Shown here: in pieces, positions 1 through 10,469 of the stretch
Layout: each line of letters starts with the position of its first letter
How positions within the stretch are numbered: position 1 is the first letter of the stretch
Assembly (NCBI GenBank): GCA_029204225.1
Contig: CM055109.1
Coordinates: 36,034,496-36,098,495, forward strand
Direction of reading: 5' to 3'
Origin: Diphasiastrum complanatum
Lineage: Eukaryota; Streptophyta; Lycopodiopsida; Lycopodiales; Lycopodiaceae
DNA length: 64,000 bases
Made by a program: the position numbers and the translations under genes
Notes under the pieces: model-generated
What the model was told of the DNA's origin: nothing
What the model saw: the letters and a program-made list of their open reading frames with translations, nothing else
The model's database searches: none

Positions 1-12
1 ATTCATCATTAC

Positions 13-3000
13 CTTATACTTGTCCACCAGTTCAGGATGGCTCTTGCATGCCCATATTACTGCTCGATCAAATGTCTCACTGATCCATGGTCGTACCAAT
101 TCTTGCCATGAAGCTTGTTGGCTAGAACAAACACTGAGCAGAGTAATAAAGTTTCCAAGAGAAGGACACTCCTGTTTTCTTCTTGCCTGATCCATCTCCT
201 TGAATTTTAACACCTTTCCCTCTGCCTCCTGGAGGAAGCAGTACAAATTTGAACTTTAGAAAACACCAGGAAAAGCTAAATTTGCACTGACAAGATATTG
301 AAATTATGAGGTGTGCCCTATACAAATTTTACTGTGAGGTGTGCTGAATACAATATCCTCTCACAAATATTTGCTGTTAAGCCCAGTGATTAAAAGCTCA
401 GTGGCCTTAATATCCCACAAGTCATTCACTTATACAGTATAATCATTTTGTAATGAACATCCAAACACAACTTAATATTGACACCCTCACTGAACCCTAA
501 AAGCCTTCAGTGTCACAAAGTGGTCAATAGTTGGCATTCTCTAAGGTGCTTGGGAAATATCACTGGTATACTGAATTCTATCTAATCTCCATATTACAAG
601 GGATCTTATAATGTGAAAAAGCAGAGCTGGCTTCAAGAAGAATCGTAACAGTTAATTTCTTAATCTAAGGGTTACAATCATTGTCTAAAATGTATCAAGT
701 ACCACCTTCCGAGAACCTGCTTTACCATGTAACGAAACACGAATTCAAATTCCTTATATTCAATATGATAGCTGAAATTTGATAGCCATAATGGATATTT
801 AAAATTGCTAAAGTGAATTTAGAAGCGAAGATTGACCAACACTTGGTGACAAGTCAGAAAATTGGATCGGACTGGCAGCAGTGATGATCAGAGATTACAG
901 CTAGAAACACGTGCTCTAAATTGCTAGTTGTAATAAGGTCAATTACCATTCAATCATAAGAATCTATAATAACAAAAGTAGACTAATTATACAATCTATC
1001 TTAAAGAGTGGCAATTCTGGTGGAACTTTAAGCTGTGTTTACCTGCCAAAGCTGAAACTTGTCACACAGAGCAAGGAATAGGCGATGTAACATGCAGTAC
1101 CCATCTGTTGCACGCTCACTGGCAGCAATGCCCTTGTCAGACAAAAGTACTACCATAGTATTCAGTAACTTTGGCATGAAATCTATGACCATTCCAGGGT
1201 GGAATTTGTCAGATTTCCAGTCCGGACAGAGTGCAATGGCAGTTTTCTTCAGTAATGGAATCGCGCGATCAAAATGTTCTTGGTTGATATATATAGGTAG
1301 GAGTAAGTCAAATTTGTTGTTATTTGCTGTTGTACGTACTCCATACTTGACATAAGCTACCTCAGACAACAGATCGACACTTACCTGAATCCATTAAGTT
1401 TGAGCAAATGAGCAGGAGATGAGAATTATGGAATTAGATTCTAGCAAATTATGGCTCCTACAACTGTAGACCCAAGAATATGTCAAGACAGAATTCACAT
1501 AAACATAATCAGTGGCTCCGTTCCTGGATTTTAAGTGAAGCAAGAATATTTTAGGACAAAGAACTCACATCAATATAATCAATGGCTCCAGTTCGCGGAT
1601 TCCTCGTGAAGCTGATTGGAAAGCCGAGGATGTCTTCCTCAAAAGTCCTCCTTGTGTAGAAGCACTGCAAGCTTCCTATTATACTACTCTGCTCCAATGC
1701 ATATGCATGCTTCCTAATCATCAACAAAAAACACCATACATATATAGTGGTCTTTCATGATTATCCATAGACAAAAATTTTGCAAGCACTACAGCAGAAT
1801 GAAAAGGCATGAATTAAAACTTATCAAATAAGTCAGTGGCAATTTTTTATACCAGTCTTCCAACGTTGCTGCAGTCAGTCCTGCTGCAGGAAAGTGGAGA
1901 TGCATTAACTCTCTCCATAAAACCCCATCTTCACAAGCCTCCTTCATTCCCTGGCACTGTTGTACATGTTGTAGCGGCCATATTAGTATTCAAACTGAAT
2001 CAAATTATCTCCATGCACCTTATCTCAAACAGCCTATGTTATGAAATTACGTAAACAGAGAACTTCAGGATCATCAGTAACTTCCAATAGCTTACAGTCA
2101 TCGAAAGGAAGCTGAGATCCTTAAGAGACAATTGGCAGAGAATGGTTGTTAAGGCCTCCGCTGGTAGAAGTCCAAAATAGCCCATAGAAGCTGAAGGTTT
2201 ATCAAGGCCTGCTAGTTCCTCTATTGCATCTTTGAATCCCTCTTCTTCCTTCAAGTTCTTTGAATCTCCCATCACAGCAACGGCTCCTGATTTCTCACTG
2301 CTATTCATATCTGTAATCACAACTTTGGCTCCCTCTTCTTTGTTCTTTTCAGTCTGGTGACATTTGCCGGTACTTTTCTTCTCAGCATTTGAAGTGCCGA
2401 GCCGCAACTTAGCCCTCGGCCAAGAACCCAAAGGTGGTACAGCAATCGAGACCAATTGGGAGGATGTTACAGTAGCAGAGTTTTCAGACCTTGCCGAATT
2501 CTTTTTCCCGGCTTTAGTTTGTACGTTTCTGGTAAAACACATATTGTGAAGAGGCATTGCGTCTTCGATGCAACGCTCTTTCACTGAACTTGCAGTATCC
2601 ACCTGGAGGACCTTACCTGCATCATTAGTTTCCAGTCGATGTTCTTTTCGGCTGCTGAAATCATCAAAATTCCGGTCACCTGTACTTCTCCTTTCCTTTC
2701 CACCTCTTCGTCCTTGCACTTGTTGCCAGCCATCATTCTCTGTAGTTGGATGAGCTTGGCTATCAGAGAATTCAGAATTCTGCTCAGCTATACTTGTCTT
2801 TTGCTTTATAGCTTGCCTTCCTTTTGGTTGCCGCCAACCATCAATCTCTGGAGTTGGATGAGCACCGTTCTCTGGAGCTGATTGAGCTTGGCTATCTGGC
2901 ACTTGACTTGATGATAATTTCATGGCGTTGCTAAGGAATAAACTGGACTTCCCTTCAAATTTTGCGGGCTTACCAGAACTGAGTAATGGCTGAGATAAAG

Positions 3001-4947
3001 GGCATATAAGGGGGCGAGAAACTTGCAGCTTTTTTCGTCGTTGCATGCAGAGTTTTATATCTTCAGAAGTGTGGAATTTTGGAAAAAATTGTAGAGAGGC
3101 ATCATGCGGGCATATTTTGCATTTTGCAGACCTAGCTAACTGTAATGCTCTTTCCATGGTTACCTGCGAATCATCGTATCACTTTAATTGCAGATGTTAC
3201 GACTGATTTGTATGATTCTAATCACTGAGACAATATTTAGACAAGAATGATGCTCTAAATAACTTCATCAACAAGGTTTCATAACCTAATACTGAAAGCT
3301 ACAAGTCTCCTGGTTTTCGTTTATGAGATGGATTTAATCAGAATCGAATAAACTGTTAGAACAATAGATACTTATAGCTATTTGAACTTTACAACGTGGA
3401 TACTATTAAATAAATATTTTTAAAAGCATCACCAAGTATAGCTTTATCTCATGAGCCAGAGTACTTGCCCCTTTTGTCAAGGTTCCAGGGAAATTGTGCA
3501 TCTGAGAGCATTAGAACTTTCCTAGATTGTATATCTGATTCAGATTCTTTCGGAAGCATCACGATGCATAGCTTCATCTTATACACGGGAACACTGGCCG
3601 GTTTTGTCAAGGTTCTAGGGAAATTATGCATCTATCCATCCATGGAATGTGATACAACCTTTTCAGAATATGAGACTTCAAAGTCTCCACAGTCATGTTA
3701 AATGCTCTAGATAGTTATCCGCTTAGATTAGATAATATAAAGGAAAGGAGGGCACCCAGTCTATGTTCTACCCTACAAGCACACAAAGTGCGAATTGGAA
3801 GTTCAACTTGAACGCGCGATAAGCAATTGTTGACCCCTACTATCAGAAATTAGTATAGACACTAAGCATGATTCAAATTGTTCCGCGTTAGGCGGTGGAA
3901 TCGGGCCTGTCAGGATTCGAATTTGCTACGATCTATTTCTGACACGAGGAGATCATCTATACCTGGGCAAGTGCTTGTAGTGAGGAGTGCAAAAACTACA
4001 AAGGCAGCCAATGATTTGTAAAAGCGATACATTTCACTGTAGATTGGTCATTCTGATAACTCCATTTATATGATGACTGAACAAAAGTAGGTTTCAAACG
4101 AATGCCGCGTGAAGACTAAGCACCCAGGAAATTGCCGAAGGTGGAATACTTATAGTAAAGATGCGACAATTGCGAAATAGCTTGAAAACCAATAGATTCT
4201 CGGCTTAAAACATGAGCTGATCATCAGATGACAACTGTGAAGGTGGATGATCATTTCAAGCAAGAGAGTTCAGCATCTGATTAGGATCAGGGACAATTTT
4301 AAGCCCATGCATTGACACGCCAAGGAAAAAAAATTATGTACCTTACTAACGTCATACTGTAGATCTTCGTCCAGAAGAAAAGTCTGAAGCTGAAGCAATA
4401 CACTTTGCACACTGTAGGCACTCGTCCATCCTTGGAAGCCAGGGATGCAATCCCACAAAGAGAGCTGCCATGATCCGTCCTGACGGCGACTGACGTTGGG
4501 GTGAGGGAGGGGGGAAAGCACCTTAATCATAGGTCCAGTCTTAGGGTAACTATCAGAGAAAACAAGGATGAGATGGAATGGGGCATCTCCGAGGAGGCTT
4601 TCTTCCTCAGGGCGGACATTGACATGCCATTGCAGAATGTCGCTTTCCAAAGGCAAACCCACCACGCTTGCAAGAGGATTTTGCAACACCTGAACCATCA
4701 CCACAATATTAGCTCAGATTAATTGTCATCTCATCACCTTGCATGCATGATGCAGCATTCAATGACAACAAAAGGAACTAACTTGGCTCTAGATCACTTG
4801 ATTGAATTACCTAAGAACAAAACTATCCGTGTGTAATCCGATTCTGAAATAACGAGAAGCATTTTATTAATATTCCGATTATGCATGAGCCTGCTGTATT
4901 ACCTCTTGCAAGTCTCGCTGCAAACGTTGCACTGCAGCCGAAGACAT
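13..4947 (-). CDS. E2-like (UBC fold) / F-box fusion protein, seven exons visible, 3' end outside window
   Basis: Coding exons, all on the minus strand with GT-AG borders and matching phases, are 4903-4947, 4342-4689, 2096-3163, 1853-1956, 1569-1713, 1043-1384 and 13-171. Together they give 737 residues, and the gene continues beyond base 1. The start reads MSSAAVQRLQRDLQE, a usual E2 first helix. Residues 16-131 are a UBC core with the HPN motif at 78-80 and the W-T-S-A-Y-S-V helix start near 103-109. The place of the catalytic cysteine is Gln90; the only nearby cysteine is Cys96. Residues 132-460 are a polar, low-complexity linker that opens with a C-x2-C-x-H pair (Cys146, Cys149). An F-box (LPAEALTTIL...LSMTCQGM...VLWREL) lies at about 463-505. 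Residues 505-737 are conserved-looking but unassigned. A domain pair of E2 variant plus F-box suggests a role in SCF-type ubiquitin ligation; that is inference. The missing cysteine argues against thioester chemistry. Intron 2 carries an internal duplication. Confidence 0.82.
3422..3635. repeat. Imperfect direct duplication inside intron 2 of the E2-like/F-box gene
   Basis: The stretch at about 3425-3506 (AAAGCATCACCAAGTATAGC ... TTTTGTCAAGGTTCCAGGG ... TGTGCATCT) recurs diverged at about 3552-3635, roughly 129 bases further on. The coding exons are not affected. Confidence 0.6.
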
Positions 4948-5154
4948 ACTCTATAAGGAGCTGAGAAATGTAGCTAATTGTGATGCTACGAAGAATTTGA
5001 AGCAAAGTAGGTAATGGCGTTTGCGCCTCCTTCCTTCCTTGGATCAGATGGGATGAGAGAGAGTTGATTAGTGCTACTCACGATCTCCTCGGACGCTAGA
5101 AGCAAAGAAAAAGAGAGACCGAGCGATCGATCGAGAGAGAGAGAGAGGCTGGGA

Positions 5155-5162
5155 TATTTAAA
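5155..5162 (-). promoter_or_regulatory. Possible TATA box of the E2-like/F-box gene
   Basis: The minus strand reads TTTAAATA about 208 bases before the start codon at 4947. It is followed by a CT-rich leader (GA repeats at 5134-5147 on the plus strand), a common feature of plant 5' untranslated regions. The transcription start and a possible leader intron cannot be fixed from sequence. Confidence 0.4.
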
Positions 5163-5383
5163 GGCTAGTGGATGTCGTGTCTATGGATAGGTGAGATGTG
5201 CTTATTAATTCATGCCAAGATGGCTTTCTTTGCAAGGCACCTCACCATTTGACTAGGAATACATTAACAACTTTCGAACCAAAATGCAATATTGTCACAA
5301 ATGTTTTGAATAGAAAATGTGATTGTTTAAGATCAAGGAGCAACTTTAAGTAAGTAATATCAAGTCCTAGTTGTCTTGAAACT

Positions 5384-5490
5384 GGGCATAGTGGTAACTA
5401 CCTAAAGAATTGGACTCTAATCCAAAGTGTGTGCATGGGCATAGTGGTAACTACCTAAAGAATTGGACTCTAATCCAAAGTGTGTGCATG
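5384..5490 (+). repeat. 53-bp perfect tandem duplication with tRNA-like anticodon arm
   Basis: Two identical 53-base copies start at 5384 and 5437 with GGGCATAGTGGTAACTACC. Each contains TTGGACTCTAATCCAA, a 5-bp stem with a 6-base loop like a tRNA anticodon arm, preceded by TAGTGGTAACTACC, which resembles a D arm. No T arm or matching acceptor stem is visible, so this is not a tRNA gene. A fragment of a tRNA-derived SINE is a possible origin. The rest of 5170-5740 shows no gene. Confidence 0.6.
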
Positions 5491-5744
5491 TGTAGAGATA
5501 CCACAATAATTAAGGCATATGTAATGATTCTGTGAATGCAAATAGATAATCTTAATCTAATTATTGTTGTTGGTGATGATGTTGGTGCGTCATGCACGTC
5601 GAGAGCCTAGAGATGCATGCATGGAAGAGAAGAAAAGGACTCAACTTTTTTGTTATGTATGACTTGCATATGAAGGTGTATTCAAAGCTCCTACTGTATG
5701 TATCTTATACATTCAGGGTAGCACACCATGGTACTTGCATGATC

Positions 5745-5960
5745 TTCCTGAGCTTTTGGAGCGTGAAGGTCGAAAAGTGTCACGAAGATTTTTGTGTCGC
5801 TTCGAGTCGTTTGACTTTCACGTCGTCTGACTTTCTCCTGCTGTATCATGAAAAAAAAAAATTCGCGAACTTTTCGCGTTCGTTTCTCTTCATCATGGTG
5901 TTCACGAACACTTTCGCTTCGTGTCTTTTCATGATGTTCGCGAACATTTTTGCTTCATGT
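5745..5960 (-). repeat. LTR fragment (U3-like) beside copia relic 1
   Basis: The stretch is rich in short palindromes (GTTCGCGAAC type) and contains TGACTTTCACG and CGTTCG words. These also occur in the U3 parts of the related LTRs at 24457-25138 and 35161-35780. It lies directly downstream, on the minus strand, of the RNase H tail of copia relic 1, where a 3' LTR is expected. Ends and target duplications were not found. Confidence 0.45.
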
Positions 5961-7590
5961 CTTTTCGTCAGACTGAGGGCTGAAAGCTAGCAAAGCTTTG
6001 GTAATATAAATGTTTTGTTTCTTCAGCTCCCTCTCAAAGCGTGGTAGCTTGATGACTCCAAGACTGTTCCTCTGTTTTTCAAACAGACCTTTGTCTAAGG
6101 CCTTTGTGAAAATGTCAGCCACCATCTCCTTTGTTCCAATAAAGATAGTCTGCAGTATCTTCCTCCTGATCAGATCCCTTATCAAGTGATACTTGATTGC
6201 GATGTGTTTCGTCCTTGAATGAAACATAGGATCCTTTGTCATATGTATTGCAGATGTATTGTCCATCTGCAAAATCAGAGGCTCACTCCTTGTTTTGCCC
6301 AGTTCGTCAAGGAACCGTTTGAGCCAAATGATTTCATTGGCCATCGTTCTGCTCTCATCAAATTTGACATCTCTGATTGTCTTCACTGTGTTTGTCTTTG
6401 GCATATAGACTCTGTAGTATGATGAATGATTGTCATATCCTACAAGATATCTCTGTTCAGCTTTCTCATCAAGCTTCTTTCGAAGCTTATCAGGAACATG
6501 TCCATAAACTGCACAATCAAAGATACGGATGTGTTAGATTGGGTTTTCTATCCCACCATAAATCTCTTGTCCTGTTTTGAATGTAAGCAGCTATAGCTAC
6601 TACTTCAGCCCAAATCACTCTTGGAGCCTTCAAGTAGGCCATCATGCATCTGGCAGCTTCCATTAGTGTCATGTTCTCTCTTTCTACAACACCGTTGTGC
6701 AACTGTGTGTAAGATGTAGTTCTTCTGTGAATGATTCCACGATCATTGCAGAAGTTAGTGAATCGATTCGAGATGTATTCTCCACCTCGATCTGTTCTAA
6801 TCTGCTTCACTTTATTACCAGTGCATCTTTCTGTCCAATTCACATACTCTGTAAACTTGTCAAGTGCTTCTGATTTATTGTGAATAAAATAGACTCCGGC
6901 AAATTTACTATAATCATCAATAAAGGTTATATAATACTTTGAGCCTCCTACTGAGATCACGTTGAAAGGTCCACAGATGTCAAAATGTACAAGCTCCAGA
7001 ATCTTTGTAGTTCTGTAGGAGTCTTTTACAAAAGGAGTATGTGACATCTTACCCTTCAAACATGCATCACAGGTCATCAAACTGGTTGCATTCGAGATGT
7101 TCACCCCTGTGATTGCTCCATGATGGCTTGTCTGATATAGTGCCATTGAATTCATATGGCATAGTCTCATGTGCCATAGAGTATCTGGCGAATCATCATG
7201 AGTCTGATGCACTTGATCTGCAGGTAGGCATACCTTCAAGTGGTACAGGTTGCCTTTTCTTCTTCCTTGAGTGATAAGCGTACTGGTACTTGCATCAACA
7301 ACGTTGCATGCTTCGTCTGATAACGTCACACGCATTACTGCATCAGCTATTCTTGCCACTGATAACAAGTCCTGCTGCAGTGTAGGCACGAACAGAACAT
7401 CTTCGAGTCGTCTATCTCTGCCGTTTGTGTTGAGCCACAATGAACCAATGCCATTCACTTGATGCTTCGATCCATCTCCAAGAACAATAAATCTTGATGG
7501 ATCTGACTTCGGAAATCAGACATGATCTGTCTTGATGTAGCGAAGTGCAAGGTAGCTCCTGAATCAAGGATTACCTCTTGTGTATCAGGT
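5955..7590 (-). pseudogene. Ty1/copia relic 1: protease, integrase, RNase H, with RT deleted
   Basis: On the minus strand the order is a protease trace (DSGAT near 7560), a GAG-pre-integrase segment with the zinc-binding H-x-C-x2-C part (LWHMRLCHMN ... CDACLKGKMSH), and an integrase core (HFDICGPF, FIDDYSKF, RTDRGGEYIS, VVERENMTLMEAARCM). Its C-terminal part ends in IRDVKFDES. That motif is followed at once, in one frame, by RNase H (TMANEIIWLKRFLDEL ... MDNTSAIHM ... HIAIKYHLIRD ... VADIFTKALDKG). The whole RT domain, about 300-400 codons in intact elements, is missing. A frameshift lies near 6525. The ancestor is a typical plant copia polyprotein, and this copy cannot transpose by itself. 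Confidence 0.88.
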
Positions 7591-7785
7591 CTTGACACTG
7601 CACACATCGGTCTTGACCTTCCATGCTAGGAAGTTAGATCCTGATGAATAGAGGATTGTATAGATCTGGATTTTATGTTGCTTAATAACATTTTTTGCAA
7701 TCACTTCATCCATTGAAATAGAGATAAATGATGCTTCTTGTACCTCATGCTTGAGATCATCAAGTACAACCCGATTCAAGTGCAT
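7585..7785 (-). pseudogene. Short hAT-transposase-like relic
   Basis: A 66-codon minus-strand frame contains EASFISISMDEV. This resembles the F-I-S-I/V-x-x-D-E-V stretch in plant hAT-derived (DUF4371, TTF-type zinc finger) proteins. Nothing else of such a protein is visible and the match is short, so this is tentative. It abuts the protease trace of copia relic 1. Confidence 0.3.
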
Positions 7786-8494
7786 TAGGAAAAATGTGGG
7801 CTCAAAGTGGACCCTTTAAGAAGTTTGACTTTAGAGAGGTTACGTAGAGAGAGATTGGAAACCGGTACTATTTGGTTGTCATTTTTTGAGTTTTCGGTAA
7901 TGCCCGCATTCTAACTACTGTGGTTAAAACTAGCTATAACTTCAAGCGTTAATTAGTTAAGCGTGCTTGTAATAACAAACATACATTTGTCATATAATCT
8001 GGGGCTATAAATGTCCACCAATAATAATATTAAAACATGGTACTCGCATTGAAAAGTAATGCATGGTCTATCATTAAAGCCTTTTAGATTTATCATTAGG
8101 CTTGAAATTCCATTTATTGATGATTTGATTATTGAGATTCCAAAAAGATTTCATACTTAATGGTCGCCGAAATCCGTACCTAGAGATATGATAGGTTCGA
8201 GAAAACTCACGGGGGCAATCATTTCCGAAGCTCCGCTATACACAAGCACAAACATGACCATAAAAAAAACTTTACCTTCAGAATTTCATGCCCAAATATC
8301 GGTTCAGCGTGCACAAAATATTTTTAAAAAAAGCTAAAAGAAAATATTCTTTAACAAAAGTCCAAAAAGTACATGAATGCATTTGAGAAACTTGCAATAT
8401 GAATTCTATGAAACCTCTATGAGCTTAGTGAAAAATTCATTTACCAATACAATACCAAATAGTCTGCATGGCAAAGTATTACTTCCATTTATAC

Positions 8495-8640
8495 TATGTA
8501 CATTTAAAGCCCACAAAAATACATTCAAATAGATAACAAACGCACATGACTACTATTTTTCAAAATTAGCCACTTTCTTGACTTGAGCTCTTGATGCTGA
8601 CTCCTCTCCTCAATGAGGGAGTAGGCCTTAAGGAAAATAC
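8495..8640 (+). repeat. Dispersed repeat, first copy (second at 20690-20845)
   Basis: Both copies share ACAAACGCACATGACT and, in the same order, a TTTAAAGC word, a TTTTCAAA word, GAGCTCTTG and AGGCCTT. Similarity is partial, so these are old copies. The surrounding 7790-8655 is AT-rich and I see no gene in it. Confidence 0.5.
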
Positions 8641-8659
8641 TTACCATCATCATCTTTTG

Positions 8660-8685
8660 CTTCTTCTTCTTCTTCTTCTTCTTCT

Positions 8686-8747
<62 letters not shown>
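8660..8747 (+). repeat. Compound microsatellite (CTT)n(CT)n
   Basis: About ten CTT units run into about 29 CT units without interruption. Open frames across it are low-complexity artefacts. Confidence 0.95.
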
Positions 8748-8749
<2 letters not shown>

Positions 8750-8752
<3 letters not shown>

Positions 8753-9578
8753 CTTCATCATCTTCTAATTTTTTCTAGAGTCATACATTCAAAACTTCCA
8801 ATTTTTCAACCGGTAACATTTTTTTTGTTTATGCAATTTGTTATATTCCTACTTATTTATATCATTTTTCTCATTCATTATCATTGTTTTCCTAAACTGA
8901 TTATTAGACATCTTTTGTATTTCATGTGTTCCCTTCTTGAAATTTTTAAATTTGAACGTATCTACCACAGTTGCTTACATTTCCATTTTTCTACTCAATT
9001 GATCTCAATCTCTTTCCTTTACGACATTATATTCAAAAATTTTGTTTTAAGATTGATTGGGCTTTGGGTCTCTTTACACGTGGACTCACTAACTATCATA
9101 TAAACCTTACAAGCGGAGGGTGTGTGTGTCATTTGTGAAAGATGTTGTTGGGCTCCACGAGTCCCAAACACAATTATGAACCTATTCCAACTTCTTGTAT
9201 CAAGTCTTTCTCAAAGTGCCTAGGAAAGCTAAAGGTGGTCCATGGAAGGTGGAAGTCAAATTTAGCTACTTTCATCTCATTTTTGTACTTGGTTCCATTT
9301 TTTTTCATTGGAGTTATTGGCCATGATAGGGTGAGCTTGGAAAACACCCTTCTCCCTCGACAATACGGCCCCAAACAACTCTCGACACCAATATGTGTTC
9401 CTAAAGGATTGCTAATATGTGTTCCTAAGCTACTCCAATTATACCAATATCCCTTGCATTCAAATTTATGACATTGTGACATTTTATTTCTGTAAAATTA
9501 GTTTTGACATTTTCATCAAGTAAATGGAGGAGCCTCACATAACATAACTTGTGGGACAAATTTTCTTATGGCAAATTA
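8750..9578. other. Non-coding stretch, nothing recognised
   Basis: This is AT-rich sequence. The plus-strand frame at 9142-9471 has no recognisable motif and a long overlapping frame on the other strand, so I do not call a gene. Confidence 0.5.
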
Positions 9579-9580
9579 TT

Positions 9581-9617
9581 TTACATGCACCTTCCGAGTG
9601 TCGGAAGGTACATGTAA
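9581..9617. repeat. 17-bp hairpin of a dispersed hairpin family
   Basis: The left arm TTACATGCACCTTCCGA (9581-9597) and the right arm TCGGAAGGTACATGTAA (9601-9617) pair with one mismatch around a 3-base loop. A second, weaker hairpin follows at about 9631-9666 (CACACCTTC / GGAAGGTGGGTG). A related imperfect hairpin lies at 38370-38407, and single arms occur near 9848 and 10048. This suggests a small inverted-repeat element, perhaps MITE-derived. Confidence 0.6.
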
Positions 9618-9735
9618 AAAAGTCTATTTTCTTTCACACACCTTCTGCATGGAAGGTGGGTGTAAAACATATTTAAAGCAACAAAAAAAAATGTAAAATT
9701 TCACACCAAGGAAGGACGCCTCCTTGGACTGATGC

Positions 9736-9738
<3 letters not shown>

Positions 9739-9766
<28 letters not shown>
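9739..9766 (+). repeat. Poly-C tract of 28 bases
   Basis: There are 28 uninterrupted cytosines, then G and four more C. The complementary strand is a G-run able to form a G-quadruplex. Length errors in sequencing or assembly are likely here. Confidence 0.9.
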
Positions 9767-10082
9767 GCCCCTTGTCAAATCTCATTTTTGACTTTTTAAT
9801 GAAGAAAATGGTGATGCCTCCCACAATAAAATTTGTGGCAAAAAACATGCACCTTTTGAGACTCTCATTAAGTAGTGCACCGCAGATGCTCCTCTAGTGC
9901 ATCTGTTGCATAGGTCCCAGAGGGGAGAGAAATTTGTTTCCTGCTCTCAATTAACCCCATTCATCACCATTGGATGGAGTGGGGCCAGCATTAGAGGTGC
10001 CCTTGGGGTGCACTCCTTAAGTAGAACCTCCAAGTCGTAACCAAAAGGTGCATGTAAAAAAGTTTAGCTTTTCCTACACACA

Positions 10083-10200
10083 TTACAGGAAAAAAAAATT
10101 TAAAATTACGTCTGCCCAAAAGATTAGTGTGAAAAGAAAATTACAGGAAAAAAAAAAATTTAAAATTACGTCTGCCCAAAAGATTAGTGTAAAAAGAAAA
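10083..10200 (+). repeat. About 60-bp tandem duplication
   Basis: Two near-identical units share AAATTTAAAATTACGTCTGC and CCAAAAGATTAGTGT, differing in poly-A length. A degenerate third start follows at 10201. No gene is seen in 9790-10320. Confidence 0.8.
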
Positions 10201-10328
10201 TAACAAAAAAAAAAAGTTTTAAAAAAAATTAGGTTGCGGGCAGTGGAAGGTTCCGCCTTGGGCCCTTTCCAATAAACCTGAAAGCTAAACTTGAAAGAAA
10301 AGGAAAAGAGAAATGGTGGCTTGTTGAA

Positions 10329-10456
10329 GTGCCCTTGAGCCGCACTGCTTGCGGATGGGATGGCCCGACGGCTGGGGTATGCGAAGAAGGGCGCGTGCCC
10401 TTGAGCCGCACTGCTTGCAGATGGGATGGCCCGACGGCTGGGGTATGTGAAGAAGG
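10329..10456 (+). repeat. 66-bp tandem duplication, GC-rich
   Basis: GTGCCCTTGAGCCGCACTGC starts at 10329 and again at 10395, and the following GATGGGATGGCCCGACGG is also repeated. Only a few positions differ. Open frames exist in several phases, but no protein family is recognisable. Confidence 0.85.
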
Positions 10457-10469
10457 CATGAGCCCGACT

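Noticed and set aside
8591-9103. 170-codon plus-strand frame
   Set aside because: Its first half is the CTT/CT tract and the rest has no motif; hydrophobicity comes from T-rich DNA.
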